From Enorma phocaeensis (GTDB taxonomy: Bacteria > Actinomycetota > Coriobacteriia > Coriobacteriales > Coriobacteriaceae), in contig NZ_JACJKQ010000010.1 of assembly GCF_016901575.1 (NCBI RefSeq), positions 1 to 64,000 on the forward strand: DNA of 64,000 nt, given 5' to 3'. A model generated the notes under the pieces. It saw only the letters and a list, made by a program, of their open reading frames with translations. It was not told the DNA's origin and did no database searches. Shown here piece by piece: positions 38,871 through 47,042 of this stretch; position 1 is the first letter of the stretch; each line of letters starts with the position of its first letter. Both the position numbers and the translations under genes were made by a program.

Positions 38871-39824
38871 ATGGACAAGAAAACCATCGTATCGGTCGAC
38901 ATCGGCGGCACGAAGATCGCGTGCGGCCTTGTGACGCTCGGTGGCGAAGCTCCCGTTATCGAAAAGGTGGAGAAGGTCCCCACCGAGGCGATGAAGGGCG
39001 GAGAGCATGTGCTGGCAACCGTGCTCGAGCAGGTTAAAGCCGCTATCGAGCGCGCTGACGGAGAGGTCGCCGGCGTGGGCATCTCGTCCGCAGGCGTGGT
39101 CAACCCGCGCACGGGCGACATCACCTTTGCCAACGAGCTCATGCCCGGCTGGGGCGGCACGGCCCTGGCGACCGAGGTCACCAAGGCGACCGGTCTGGCG
39201 TGCCGCGTGCTGAACGACGTTCACGCCCACGCCCTGGGCGAGGCGCGCTGGGGCGGCGGACGCGGCAAGGCGAGCTGCCTCGTGGCGGCCGTGGGCACCG
39301 GCATCGGAGGCGCCTTCGTCGAGCACGGCCACATCATGCTCGGCGCCCATGACGAGGCCGGCCACATTGGCCACGTGTGCTGCCCGGCGGCTGCGGGCGT
39401 CCCGTGCTCCTGTGGAGCCACCGGACATCTCGAGCCCATCGCGGCTGGCCCCGGCATCATCGCCGAGTACGTGCGCCTTGGTGGCGCCGAGACCTACGAC
39501 GGCAAGCCTATGGATGGCGCCGAGATCGACCGCCGTGCCGCGGCGGGCGACGAGGCGGCAAAGGCGGCCGAGGCCCGTGCGGGCCGTGCTCTGGGCGAGG
39601 TGCTCGGCAGCATGTGCAACATGCTCGATCCCGCCTGCGTGATCCTCTCGGGCTCTGTTGCCCAGTGTGGACCCGATTGGTCCGACGCCATGAAGGATGC
39701 CTTCCGCGGCCAGGCGATGCCGCCGGTCGCCACGACGCCTGTCGTGGACGGAGAGCTCGGCGGAGACGCTCCTCTCATCGGTGCCGCAGAGAACTTCGTG
39801 GAGTCCGGCTACGCCGAGTGCTGA
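38871..39824 (+). CDS. nanK: ROK family sugar kinase, probable N-acetylmannosamine kinase
   Basis: The 317-residue protein has the ATP-phosphate loop DIGGTKIACG at the N-terminus, the sugar-binding region DEAGHIGHV, and the ROK zinc motif with CCPAAAGVPCSCGATGHLE. Between the lyase and nanE it is expected to phosphorylate ManNAc to ManNAc-6-P. ROK specificity is hard to read from sequence; glucokinase is the alternative. ATG 38871 is chosen because the conserved strand follows directly; an in-frame GTG at 38838 is possible. The canonical GCLE ending reads GHLE. Confidence 0.8.
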   Translation: MDKKTIVSVDIGGTKIACGLVTLGGEAPVIEKVEKVPTEAMKGGEHVLATVLEQVKAAIERADGEVAGVGISSAGVVNPRTGDITFANELMPGWGGTALATEVTKATGLACRVLNDVHAHALGEARWGGGRGKASCLVAAVGTGIGGAFVEHGHIMLGAHDEAGHIGHVCCPAAAGVPCSCGATGHLEPIAAGPGIIAEYVRLGGAETYDGKPMDGAEIDRRAAAGDEAAKAAEARAGRALGEVLGSMCNMLDPACVILSGSVAQCGPDWSDAMKDAFRGQAMPPVATTPVVDGELGGDAPLIGAAENFVESGYAEC

Positions 39825-39990
39825 TAGGAGCTCCGGCTATCCCGGGCGCCGCGCTCGTCCTCAGCCGTTGGTCGCCGCACGCGCAAGGCGTGCTCCCACC
39901 TCGCTTGGAGGGCCTGAGGCGCCGGGAACACCCGGCGGGGCATTCTGAGACGGCCCCATCTCGAATCAAAGTTGAAAGGAGACGGATCCT

Positions 39991-40677
39991 ATGGCCATCG
40001 ATCCCCTGATTCAATCTCTTAAAGGCAAGCTCATCGTGAGCGTGCAGGCATATATGGGCGAGCCCCTGCGCAACCCCGAGACCATGGCGCAGATGGCGCG
40101 CGCCTGCGAGCTGGGCGGCGCTGCCGCCATTCGCTGCCAGGGCCTGTCGGACATCGCCGCCATCAAGGGCCGCACCGAGGTCCCGGTCATCGGGTTGTGG
40201 AAGGAGGGGCATGAGGGCGTCTACATCACCCCGACGCTCCGCCATGCCCGCGCCTGCGTCGCCGCCGGCGCAGACATCGTTGCCATCGACGCCACCGACC
40301 GTCCCCGCCCGGACGGCAAGACGGTGGCTGACACCCTTGAGCCGCTCAAGGCCGAAGGCGTGCTCACCATGGCGGACTGCATGACGATCGACGATATTCG
40401 CCGTGCAGTCGATGCGGGCTTTGACATCGTCTCCACCACGCTCTCCCATGGCGTCGCGGCGATTGACTGCACCATGGCTGACGGCCCCGACCTGCCGCTG
40501 CTGCGCCAGGCGGCCGAGGAGTTCCCGGGCTTCCCGGTGGTCTGCGAGGGTCGCGTGCACACGCCCGAGGAGGCCCGCGCCGCCATCGACGCCGGCGCCT
40601 GGGCAGTCGTCGTGGGCACCGCCATCACGCATCCCACGAGCCTGACCTCCTGGTTCAAGGCGGCGCTTGAGGCGTAA
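39991..40677 (+). CDS. nanE: N-acetylmannosamine-6-phosphate 2-epimerase (NanE)
   Basis: NanE converts ManNAc-6-P to GlcNAc-6-P, feeding amino-sugar metabolism. The 228-residue TIM barrel has typical segments SVQAYMGEPL near the start, IGLWKEGHEGVYITPT, IDATDRPRP and MADCMT, with the catalytic Lys in the IGLWK strand. The match to the NanE family is strong and anchors the whole locus as sialic acid catabolism. A good AAAGGAG site precedes ATG 39991. nagA and nagB, needed for the next steps, are not in the window. Confidence 0.94.
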   Translation: MAIDPLIQSLKGKLIVSVQAYMGEPLRNPETMAQMARACELGGAAAIRCQGLSDIAAIKGRTEVPVIGLWKEGHEGVYITPTLRHARACVAAGADIVAIDATDRPRPDGKTVADTLEPLKAEGVLTMADCMTIDDIRRAVDAGFDIVSTTLSHGVAAIDCTMADGPDLPLLRQAAEEFPGFPVVCEGRVHTPEEARAAIDAGAWAVVVGTAITHPTSLTSWFKAALEA

Positions 40678-40710
40678 GGCTTCCCTACAGAAGCCCCTGT
40701 ATAGATGACT

Positions 40711-40746
40711 ATGGGCCCGTGTCTCGCGTCTGGGACACGGGCCCAT
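40711..40746 (+). terminator. Stem-loop after nanE
   Basis: ATGGGCCCGTGTC (40711-40723) pairs perfectly over 13 bp with GACACGGGCCCAT (40734-40746) around a 10-nt loop. The sequence after it lacks a T tract, but the stem is strong and follows the last nan gene by 33 bp. Confidence 0.7.
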
Positions 40747-40837
40747 GTGCGTAAGCGTGCGTGCGGGGCGATGGCGAAATGCAGCCCGCATAGGCTCGCC
40801 TCGCCATCGTCCTGGGCGTCATGGCGCGAAGCGCGCC

Positions 40838-40895
40838 TTTTGCGTCCCCGCCTCGCCGAAGCTGCGTTTTGCGCGCCCGCCTCGCCGAAGCTACG
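40838..40895. repeat. Tandem 29-bp repeat, two copies
   Basis: The unit TTTTGCG[T/C][C/G]CCCGCCTCGCC plus GAAGCT[G/A]CG occurs at 40838-40866 and again at 40867-40895 with three differences. It sits between nanE and the LytTR gene and encodes nothing evident. Confidence 0.8.
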
Positions 40896-40923
40896 TAAAG
40901 TTACAAAAATGGCCCCGATTTTG

Positions 40924-40968
40924 TAAAAAAGCCGAGCAACGGTGAAAAAAGAGGTCGCCGTTGCTCGG
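40924..40968 (-). terminator. Rho-independent terminator of the LytTR gene
   Basis: On the minus strand CCGAGCAACGG and CCGTTGCTCGG form an 11-bp perfect stem (40958-40968 with 40932-40942) followed by CTTTTTT (40925-40931). A third copy of CGAGCAACGG lies at 40976-40985, giving an alternative pairing. Confidence 0.9.
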
Positions 40969-41014
40969 TCAAGTGCGAGCAACGGCGAAAAGAGCGCCGG
41001 TGCGGGGCCTTGTG

Positions 41015-41935
41015 CTAGCGCCGTATTGCTTCGAGCTCGTCACAGAAGTCGCTGTAGCGACGGCGGCTCATGGTGAGCGTCGAGCCGTCGTCCATGGTCA
41101 CCCGCTCTTGGCTGAGATTCGACACATGGTGCAGATTCACGAGCGTCGCACGGTGGCAAAAGGAGAAATGTCCCTCGGGGAGCAGCCTGGCGAGCTGCGA
41201 GAGCGCCATGTCGCAGGGGAGGGTGGTGCCGTCGGTGAGGTGGAGGAGGCGCGTGCGGTTCTGAGATTCGGCAAACAGCAGGTCGCCTGCCAAGAAGCTC
41301 AATGCCGTGCGAGGCCCGCCGATAGTTACCACCCGGTCTTTCCATGCATCCTGCAGAGATGGGTCTACAGGCGAGTCTTCCATGGTGCTGCCAGGGGCGC
41401 CGTCCTTTGCGCCGCCCCGGGTGCTGAGCACGCGCTCCAGCTCGTCTACGCGGGCGTGGGCCAGCACCAGCTGCTGTTCAAGCTCGGCCTGGGTGTGCTT
41501 GTGCTCGTCAAGCGCCTTTACGAGCTGCGCGCGCCGTTGGGAGTCCTCATGCACGGTCTCGGCGATTCGAAGCACCCACCAGAACAAGAAGAGCGCAAAC
41601 ACCGTGAGCGCGGATACCAGCACGAGGTACACCTCGGAGTAGCTCATGAATGTCAGGGGCAGCCAGTTTCCAAACATCATGGTGACAAGCAGGCAGGCGG
41701 GCAGCAGTGAAAGCCCCCACCAGAGCGCGGGATCCGCAAGGGTGTCGAGCAGCTTGCGCACGTAGCGAGCCAGCGGCAGCGCGAGCGCGAGAAACGCCGC
41801 GTTGGAAAGGCTGAGCAGGACGAGGGTCCGTAGGGGATACATATAGCCGTCATGGCCGGTGGTCCAGACGTTGTCGCCAATCAAGGCGGCCGCTTGCGTG
41901 ACGAAGTACGCAAGGCTTCCCACCATGAGGACCAC
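41015..41935 (-). CDS. Membrane-bound LytTR-family regulator, 5' end doubtful
   Basis: The readable product has four hydrophobic spans (from SLAYFVTQAAALIG to LVLVSALTVFALFLFWW), a coiled coil (ALDEHKHTQAELEQQL), and a C-terminal LytTR DNA-binding domain (LLFAESQNRTRLLHLTDG...FCHRATLVNLHHV). Such proteins regulate transcription from the membrane. I use GTG 41935 (AGAAGG 5 nt upstream) as provisional start. The frame is open further upstream but there it runs antisense through the SLH-protein remnant, so the native N-terminus may be missing. A strong terminator follows. Target genes are unknown. Confidence 0.7.
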   Translation of the reverse strand: MVLMVGSLAYFVTQAAALIGDNVWTTGHDGYMYPLRTLVLLSLSNAAFLALALPLARYVRKLLDTLADPALWWGLSLLPACLLVTMMFGNWLPLTFMSYSEVYLVLVSALTVFALFLFWWVLRIAETVHEDSQRRAQLVKALDEHKHTQAELEQQLVLAHARVDELERVLSTRGGAKDGAPGSTMEDSPVDPSLQDAWKDRVVTIGGPRTALSFLAGDLLFAESQNRTRLLHLTDGTTLPCDMALSQLARLLPEGHFSFCHRATLVNLHHVSNLSQERVTMDDGSTLTMSRRRYSDFCDELEAIRR

Positions 41936-41965
41936 GAACGCCTTCTGCGAGGCGGGGGCGTCGAC

Positions 41966-43360
41966 GATTCGTGCACCACGGTGACGGTCGATCTGCAAAA
42001 CAACCGCCTGGCGCAGAAGACCACCGGCAACCTCATCGTGACCTTGCTCGATGAGAACGGCAACGTGATCGCCCAGCAGCAGAGCTACAAGCCCGGTACC
42101 TCGGGGGGCGACGACAACGGTCTCATTACCCTTGATGGCGAGCAGACTGCGTCGCAGACGTTTACATTTGCGGGCGTGACGAACGCTGCCCAGGTGCGCG
42201 TGACGTATTCCGACGCCGTGCTCGACGAGAACAACGCCGAGCTCGCGCGCGTGGAGGTCGACGGCGTGTCGCTCACCTACGACGAGGCAACGAAGACCTG
42301 GGCAGGTTCGGGCGACTCCCTGGCGCAGAAGCTCGTGACCATCGTGCCCAAGAATCCGGACGCCAAGATTGCCGTGAACGGCCAGCCCTACAACGGCTCC
42401 TATCTGCAGGCGTTCGGCAGCGGCGAGAACCGCTTCGAGATCGTGGTGACGGCGCCGGACGGCACGACGACCGCCACGTATTACCTGGTGGTTGCGAACA
42501 ACGTGCCCTATGTCCCGCCAACGTACGAGGTGTCCATCTCGGACGAGACGGAGCACGGAGTCGTGAAGGTGTCCCCATCGCGCGCGACGGCGGGGCAGAC
42601 GGTGACCGTCACGCCCACGCCCGACGAGGGCTACCTGGTGGGTGGCGTGACCGTGACCGACGCCGAGGGCAACCCGGTCGCCGTGACCGACGAGGGCGAC
42701 GGCACCTTCACGTTCACCATGCCGCGCGGCAAGGTGACGGTCGAGGTGCGCTTCACCTGCGACGGCGGGGAGAAGTGCCCCAGCCGGCATCTCGTGGACG
42801 TGCCTGTGGGCGAGTGGTATCACGACGTGGTTGACTGGGCGGTTTCTTGCGGCCTCATGAGCGGCTACGACGATGGTTCAAACACCTTTGGGCCCGACGA
42901 CACGCTTACGCGCGCACAGCTCGCCCAGATGATGTACAACGAGGCGGGCAAGCCCGAGATCGACGCGTCCCTGGTGAAGCGTTTCAGCGACTGCGGGAGC
43001 GACGCCTGGTATGCGAAGGCGGTCGCGTGGGCAGCCCGAGAGGGCCTCATGACAGGCTATGACGATGGCTCCGGCCGCTTCGGCCCCAACGACGAGCTCA
43101 CGCGTGAGCAGCTCGCCGTCGTGTTCTGGCGCATCGCAGGCGAGCCGGACGAGCGCGGCGACCTGTCTCAATTCCCCGACGGATCCGATACGAGTTCGTG
43201 GGCGCTCGACGCGGTCGGCTGGGCCGTCGCGACGGAGCTTCTGCGCGGCTATGACAACACCGGCGAGCTCGGGCCCGGAGACGACCTCACGCGCGCCCAG
43301 GCGGCAGCGGTGTTCATGCGCCAGGCAGACGCAGAAAAGGACGAAAAGACGGGCGACTAG
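41966..43360 (+). pseudogene. 5'-truncated SLH-domain surface protein
   Basis: The frame encodes, in order: a beta-rich segment starting near TTVTVDLQNN, a cadherin-like domain (YNGSYLQAFGSGENRFEIVV), an InlB B-repeat-like domain (YEVSISDETEHGVVKVSPS), and three SLH motifs (GLMSGYDDGSNTFGPDDTLTRAQ, GLMTGYDDG..., LLRGYDN...). SLH domains anchor surface proteins to cell-wall polymers. There is no signal peptide or plausible start: upstream the frame runs antisense into the LytTR gene. The protein cannot be exported as it stands, so it is a remnant or an assembly join. The true boundary lies somewhere in about 41936-41980. A terminator follows at 43410. Confidence 0.75.
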
Positions 43361-43409
43361 GCGTTTGCCCGCGACAAGGTGCTCGCGCTGCGCGAGCGGG
43401 GGAAGCTTC

Positions 43410-43449
43410 ACGGGGCCTGCATCTCGGTCAAGAGGTGCGGGCCCCTCGT
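43410..43449 (+). terminator. Stem-loop after the SLH remnant
   Basis: ACGGGGCCTGCATCTC (43410-43425) pairs with GAGGTGCGGGCCCCTCGT (43432-43449) with wobbles and one bulge around GGTCAA. A short GTTAT follows. It separates the remnant from rapZ. Confidence 0.65.
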
Positions 43450-43546
43450 GTTATCGCCATGTGACGGACATGCCCTGCCGGGATGTCACGGGTATACTGA
43501 TGTGCGATGGCATTTATGTTGCATCGAATATCGAAAGGGGCTTTTC

Positions 43547-44488
43547 ATGGCCGAGATCGAGCAGAGTTCCATAACCACCGCCGAGCTCGCCGACCGCGTT
43601 CCTGATATCGTCATTATCACAGGCATGTCGGGCTCGGGGCGAACCCAGGCCATGCATGTGTTCGAGGACATGGGCTATTTCTGCATCGACAACCTGCCGC
43701 CCCGCTTGGTACTGCAGCTCGCCCAGCTCGTGGGCATCAATACCGGCGTCGGGCGCCATCTGGCCGTTACCTGCGACTTGCGAAGCCAAGGCCTCTTCGA
43801 CGAGCTGCTCGACGTCATCACGTCGCTCGAAGAGCATGAGATGACGTGCAAGATCGTCTTTTTGGAGGCTTCGGACGAGGTCCTCATTCGTCGATACAAC
43901 GAGAACCGGCGCCGCCATCCGCTTGTGAAGCCGGGGGAGACCACCGCAGACGCCATCCAGCGCGAACGCACGCAGATGGCGAGCGTGCGCGCCCGCGCCG
44001 ACATGATCATCGACACGAGCCGCATGCGCACCTCCGCGCTGCGCGCCAAGCTCCGCCTGGCGTTCTCGGAGCTTACCGACCAGCAGCTCATGGATGTGCA
44101 GGTGTTCTCGTTTGGCTACAAGCATGGTCTTCCCGTCGAGGCGGACCTCATGATCGACGTGCGCTTTTTGCCCAACCCCTTCTACGATCCGGAGATGCGG
44201 CCCTTGACGGGTCTCGACCAGAAGGTCTCGACCTTCGTGTTGGAGCACCCCAAGACCAAGGAGTTCCTGGACGCGTGGTTCCGTCTGCTCGACGCGGTCA
44301 TGCCCGGATATGTAGCCGAGGGAAAGCCGCAGCTCTCCATCGCTATCGGGTGCACAGGCGGGCAGCACAGGAGCGTCGCCATCGCTGAGGCGACGGCGCG
44401 CTATCTGGAGCGTCAGCATTATCACGTAAGCATCTCGCATCGCGATCTGCCGCGCGCAAATACCACGGCGACAGGCGAGGCCCACTAG
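43547..44488 (+). CDS. rapZ: RNase adapter/nucleotide-binding protein RapZ (YvcJ)
   Basis: RapZ senses amino-sugar levels and, in enterobacteria, guides RNase E to GlmZ; in Gram-positives its partner is unclear. The 313-residue product has the P-loop ITGMSGSGRT (Arg for the usual Lys, common in actinobacteria), a DNLPP segment, and the C-terminal domain with GLDQKV and IGCTGGQHRSV. ATG 43547 follows AAAGGGG. It is followed by whiA; yvcK, usually between them in actinobacteria, is absent here and a REP-like repeat fills the gap. Confidence 0.95.
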   Translation: MAEIEQSSITTAELADRVPDIVIITGMSGSGRTQAMHVFEDMGYFCIDNLPPRLVLQLAQLVGINTGVGRHLAVTCDLRSQGLFDELLDVITSLEEHEMTCKIVFLEASDEVLIRRYNENRRRHPLVKPGETTADAIQRERTQMASVRARADMIIDTSRMRTSALRAKLRLAFSELTDQQLMDVQVFSFGYKHGLPVEADLMIDVRFLPNPFYDPEMRPLTGLDQKVSTFVLEHPKTKEFLDAWFRLLDAVMPGYVAEGKPQLSIAIGCTGGQHRSVAIAEATARYLERQHYHVSISHRDLPRANTTATGEAH

Positions 44489-44583
44489 CGAGAAGGCGTC
44501 GTGGGGCGGGAGGCAGGCCCATGTTGGCGCCCGGCGCCCGGGCCGCGCCTCATGGGCAGATGGGGCGGCGTCCCCACATGATG

Positions 44584-44605
44584 GGATGAAATGAACCCGT
44601 CCCCA
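44584..44605 (-). repeat. REP-like element, copy remote from its transposase
   Basis: The minus strand reads GGGGACGGGTTCATTTCATC plus flanking bases, identical in core to the copies around the transposase gene at 50815. It lies in the 150-bp gap between rapZ and whiA. Confidence 0.85.
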
Positions 44606-44638
44606 AATGACCACCCATGCGAGCAAGAGGAGGAAGGC

Positions 44639-45565
44639 ATGTCGTTTACCGCCGAGGTGCGCGACGAGTTGGCGCGTTGCGAGCCTACGTGCGAATACTG
44701 CGGACTCGCCACGCTGGCAGCGCTGACCCGCGTGTGCGGAACGCTGTCCATCACCGGTTCGGGCGGCTACCGGCTTGCCGTGGCGACCGAGACGGGCGCC
44801 GTCGCGCGCACGATGATCGCGCTCACGCATTCGATTCTCAAGCTCAAGACCGAGTTCACTGTGCGCCGCTCGGTGCTGCACAAGGTGCGCAACTACCTCA
44901 TCACCTTGCCCGACCAGCCGGGGCTCGATAAGGCGTTGGTGCTGCTGGGCATTCTCGACCGCAGGCACGGCCTTGTCTCGGGCATTCCGCGGCACGTGGT
45001 CGCCCGGCCGTGCTGCCGGCTCTCCTACATTCGCGGGGCCCTCATCGCGGGCGGTTTCGTGGCGGATCCCAAAGGGGACTTTCATCTGGAAGTCGCGGTG
45101 CAGGGCGAGGACCTTGCCCAGGCGCTCTCCAAGCTCATCGCGCAGGAGGGCGTGCATGCGCGGGTGAATCGTCGGCGCTCGGCATACGCTGTCTATATAA
45201 AGAGCGCCGAGGACATCTGCCGTTTGCTCGAAGCGGTCGGCGCGCGGCGAAGCGTCGAGGACATCCAGGACGCCCGCGCCATGAAGTCGGTGAAAAACGA
45301 CGTGAACCGCCGCGTGAACGCCGAGGTCGCCAACCAGACGCGAAGCGCCGGGGCGGCGCAGCACCAGCTCGAGCTCATTGCCGAGCTCAAGGCGCGGGGG
45401 ATGCGTGACGCGCTGCCGCGCGCGCTTGCGGACTTTTGCGACCTGCGCGAGGCCTATCCCGACCTGTCCCTGCGCGACTTGGGCCAGATGGCCGAGCGGC
45501 CGCTCTCGAAGTCTGCCCTGTACCATCGCGTGCTCAGACTCGAGAAGCTTCTGGATGAGTCATAG
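44639..45565 (+). CDS. whiA: Sporulation/division regulator WhiA
   Basis: WhiA is a DNA-binding protein with a degenerate LAGLIDADG homing-endonuclease-like N-domain and a C-terminal helix-turn-helix. The 308-residue product has the N-terminal SFTAEVRDELAR, the YIRGALIAGG segment and the C-terminal AQHQLELIAEL...PDLSLRDLGQ region with HRVLRLEKL. It controls division genes in actinobacteria. ATG 44639 follows AAGAGGAGGAAGG; the 16 in-frame residues before it contain the REP-like repeat and were excluded. Confidence 0.95.
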   Translation: MSFTAEVRDELARCEPTCEYCGLATLAALTRVCGTLSITGSGGYRLAVATETGAVARTMIALTHSILKLKTEFTVRRSVLHKVRNYLITLPDQPGLDKALVLLGILDRRHGLVSGIPRHVVARPCCRLSYIRGALIAGGFVADPKGDFHLEVAVQGEDLAQALSKLIAQEGVHARVNRRRSAYAVYIKSAEDICRLLEAVGARRSVEDIQDARAMKSVKNDVNRRVNAEVANQTRSAGAAQHQLELIAELKARGMRDALPRALADFCDLREAYPDLSLRDLGQMAERPLSKSALYHRVLRLEKLLDES

Positions 45566-45610
45566 GGGGCAAGCTGCCGGGGCGGCTGCGGAGGAGATGG
45601 GAAAGGTGCC

Positions 45611-45743
45611 GCTCACCGTTGGAAGCATGCCATTGAAGCGTTTAAACCCATCGGTGAGCAGGAGTTTTAAAACGTTTTTATACGGAACCTTTACTCAAAA
45701 AGTAGCCATTGACGCGAATGAGTTTTCCAAAAAAAGGTATATT
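45611..45743 (+). promoter_or_regulatory. Palindrome-rich control region of gap
   Basis: Upstream of gap lie GCTCACCG (45611-45618) with its perfect inverse CGGTGAGC (45652-45659), a GTTTAAAC (45640-45647), and GTTTTAAAAC (45664-45673). A TATATT (45738-45743) is a likely -10, with a GCGAAT-like poor -35; the TTGACG at 45709 is too far (23 bp). The region is strikingly AT-rich for this genome and fits a strong or regulated glycolytic promoter. Confidence 0.5.
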
Positions 45744-45815
45744 GTGTGAGTGGTTAGTTTGTGGGTTCCGACAGCGGGCAACCAGCCCGCGGGATCCCTA
45801 CGAAAGGAGACACAT

Positions 45816-46841
45816 ATGGCAGTAAAGGTTGCTATCAACGGCTTCGGCCGCATTGGCCGTCTGGCGTTCCGTCAGATGTTCGGTCACGAGGGCTCCGAGA
45901 TCGTCGCCATCAACGACCTCACCTCCCCCGACATGCTCGCGTACCTTCTGAAGTATGACTCCACGCAGGGCAACTATGCTCGCGAGCACGAGATCACCGC
46001 TGGCGAGAACTCCATCACCGTTGACGGCAAGGAGATCACCATCTACAAGGAGGCCGACGCCAACAACCTGCCGTGGGGCGACCTCGGCGTCGACGTCGTG
46101 CTCGAGTGCACCGGCTTCTACACCTCCAAGGCCAAGGCCCAGGCCCACATCAACGCTGGCGCCAAGAAGGTCGTCATCTCCGCTCCTGCGGGCAATGACC
46201 TCCCGACCATCGTTTACAACGTCAACCATGAGCAGCTGACCGCTGAGGACGACATCATTTCCGCCGCCTCCTGCACCACCAACTGCCTCGCCCCGATGGC
46301 CAAGGGTCTCAACGACTTCGCGCCCATCGTTTCCGGCATCATGACCACCATTCACGCCTGGACCGGCGACCAGATGCCGCTCGACGGCCCGCAGCGCAAG
46401 GGCAACAAGCGCCGCAGCCGTGCTTGCGCCGTCAACATCGTCCCCAACAGCACCGGTGCCGCCAAGGCCATCGGCCTCGTGCTCCCCGAGCTCAACGGCA
46501 AGCTGATCGGTGCCGCCCAGCGCGTTCCCACCCCGACCGGCTCGCTCACCAACCTCTATGCCGTCGTTGACAAGACCGTCACCGTCGACGAGGTCAACGC
46601 CGCTATGAAGGCCTACGCCGAGACCATCCCCGAGACCTTCGCCTACAACGAGGACGACATCGTCTCCACCGACATCATCGGCGAGACCCATGGCTCCATC
46701 TTCGACGCCACCCAGACCATGTGCGCCGACCTTGGCAACGGCCAGACCCTCGTTCAGGTCACCTCTTGGTACGACAACGAGAACTCCTACACCTCTCAGA
46801 TGGTCCGCACCATCAAGTACTTCGAGAAGTTCGTCGGCTAA
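45816..46841 (+). CDS. gap: Glyceraldehyde-3-phosphate dehydrogenase
   Basis: This glycolytic enzyme oxidises glyceraldehyde-3-P with NAD+ and phosphate. The 341-residue product has the Rossmann loop [14 protein letters not shown], the active-site Cys in [10 protein letters not shown] and the family segment [13 protein letters not shown]. The ribosome site AAAGGAG is strong and codon use is highly biased (GCC, CTC, AAG), as for abundant proteins. It has its own terminator, so it can be made separately from pgk-tpiA-gpmI. Confidence 0.98.
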   Translation: MAVKVAINGFGRIGRLAFRQMFGHEGSEIVAINDLTSPDMLAYLLKYDSTQGNYAREHEITAGENSITVDGKEITIYKEADANNLPWGDLGVDVVLECTGFYTSKAKAQAHINAGAKKVVISAPAGNDLPTIVYNVNHEQLTAEDDIISAASCTTNCLAPMAKGLNDFAPIVSGIMTTIHAWTGDQMPLDGPQRKGNKRRSRACAVNIVPNSTGAAKAIGLVLPELNGKLIGAAQRVPTPTGSLTNLYAVVDKTVTVDEVNAAMKAYAETIPETFAYNEDDIVSTDIIGETHGSIFDATQTMCADLGNGQTLVQVTSWYDNENSYTSQMVRTIKYFEKFVG

Positions 46842-46882
46842 GTCGCCGCAAATACGAGCTTTCGTTAGCGTCTTGAGATGAG

Positions 46883-46930
46883 AGGGCGCGGCCTCAAGGC
46901 TTTATGCCCTAAGGTCGCGCCCTTTTCTTT
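46883..46930 (+). terminator. Rho-independent terminator of gap
   Basis: AGGGCGCGGCCT (46883-46894) pairs with AGGTCGCGCCCT (46912-46923) with one G-U wobble; TTTCTTTT follows. A strong terminator. Confidence 0.9.
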
Positions 46931-46953
46931 TGTGACAGGGAGCACCTGTCACA
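46931..46953. repeat. Perfect 9-bp hairpin TGTGACAGG/CCTGTCACA
   Basis: TGTGACAGG (46931-46939) and CCTGTCACA (46945-46953) surround GAGCA, immediately after the gap terminator. It resembles short intergenic palindromes seen as dispersed repeats, but only one copy is in this window. Confidence 0.6.
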
Positions 46954-47042
46954 TCGTGCAGCTATAGGTGCGGCGATCGGGTCGCTCGGCATGTGTCGCC
47001 CCTGCGTCGCGACGCCGCTTAGATAGGAAAGGTAGATTGCAC

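Noticed and set aside
40838-40895. Possible CRISPR repeat pair
   Set aside because: The two 29-bp copies are directly adjacent with no spacer.
41852-41965. N-terminal 38 codons of the SLH open frame, from ATG 41852
   Set aside because: They are antisense of the LytTR membrane domain and give no signal peptide, so they do not represent the real start of the SLH protein.
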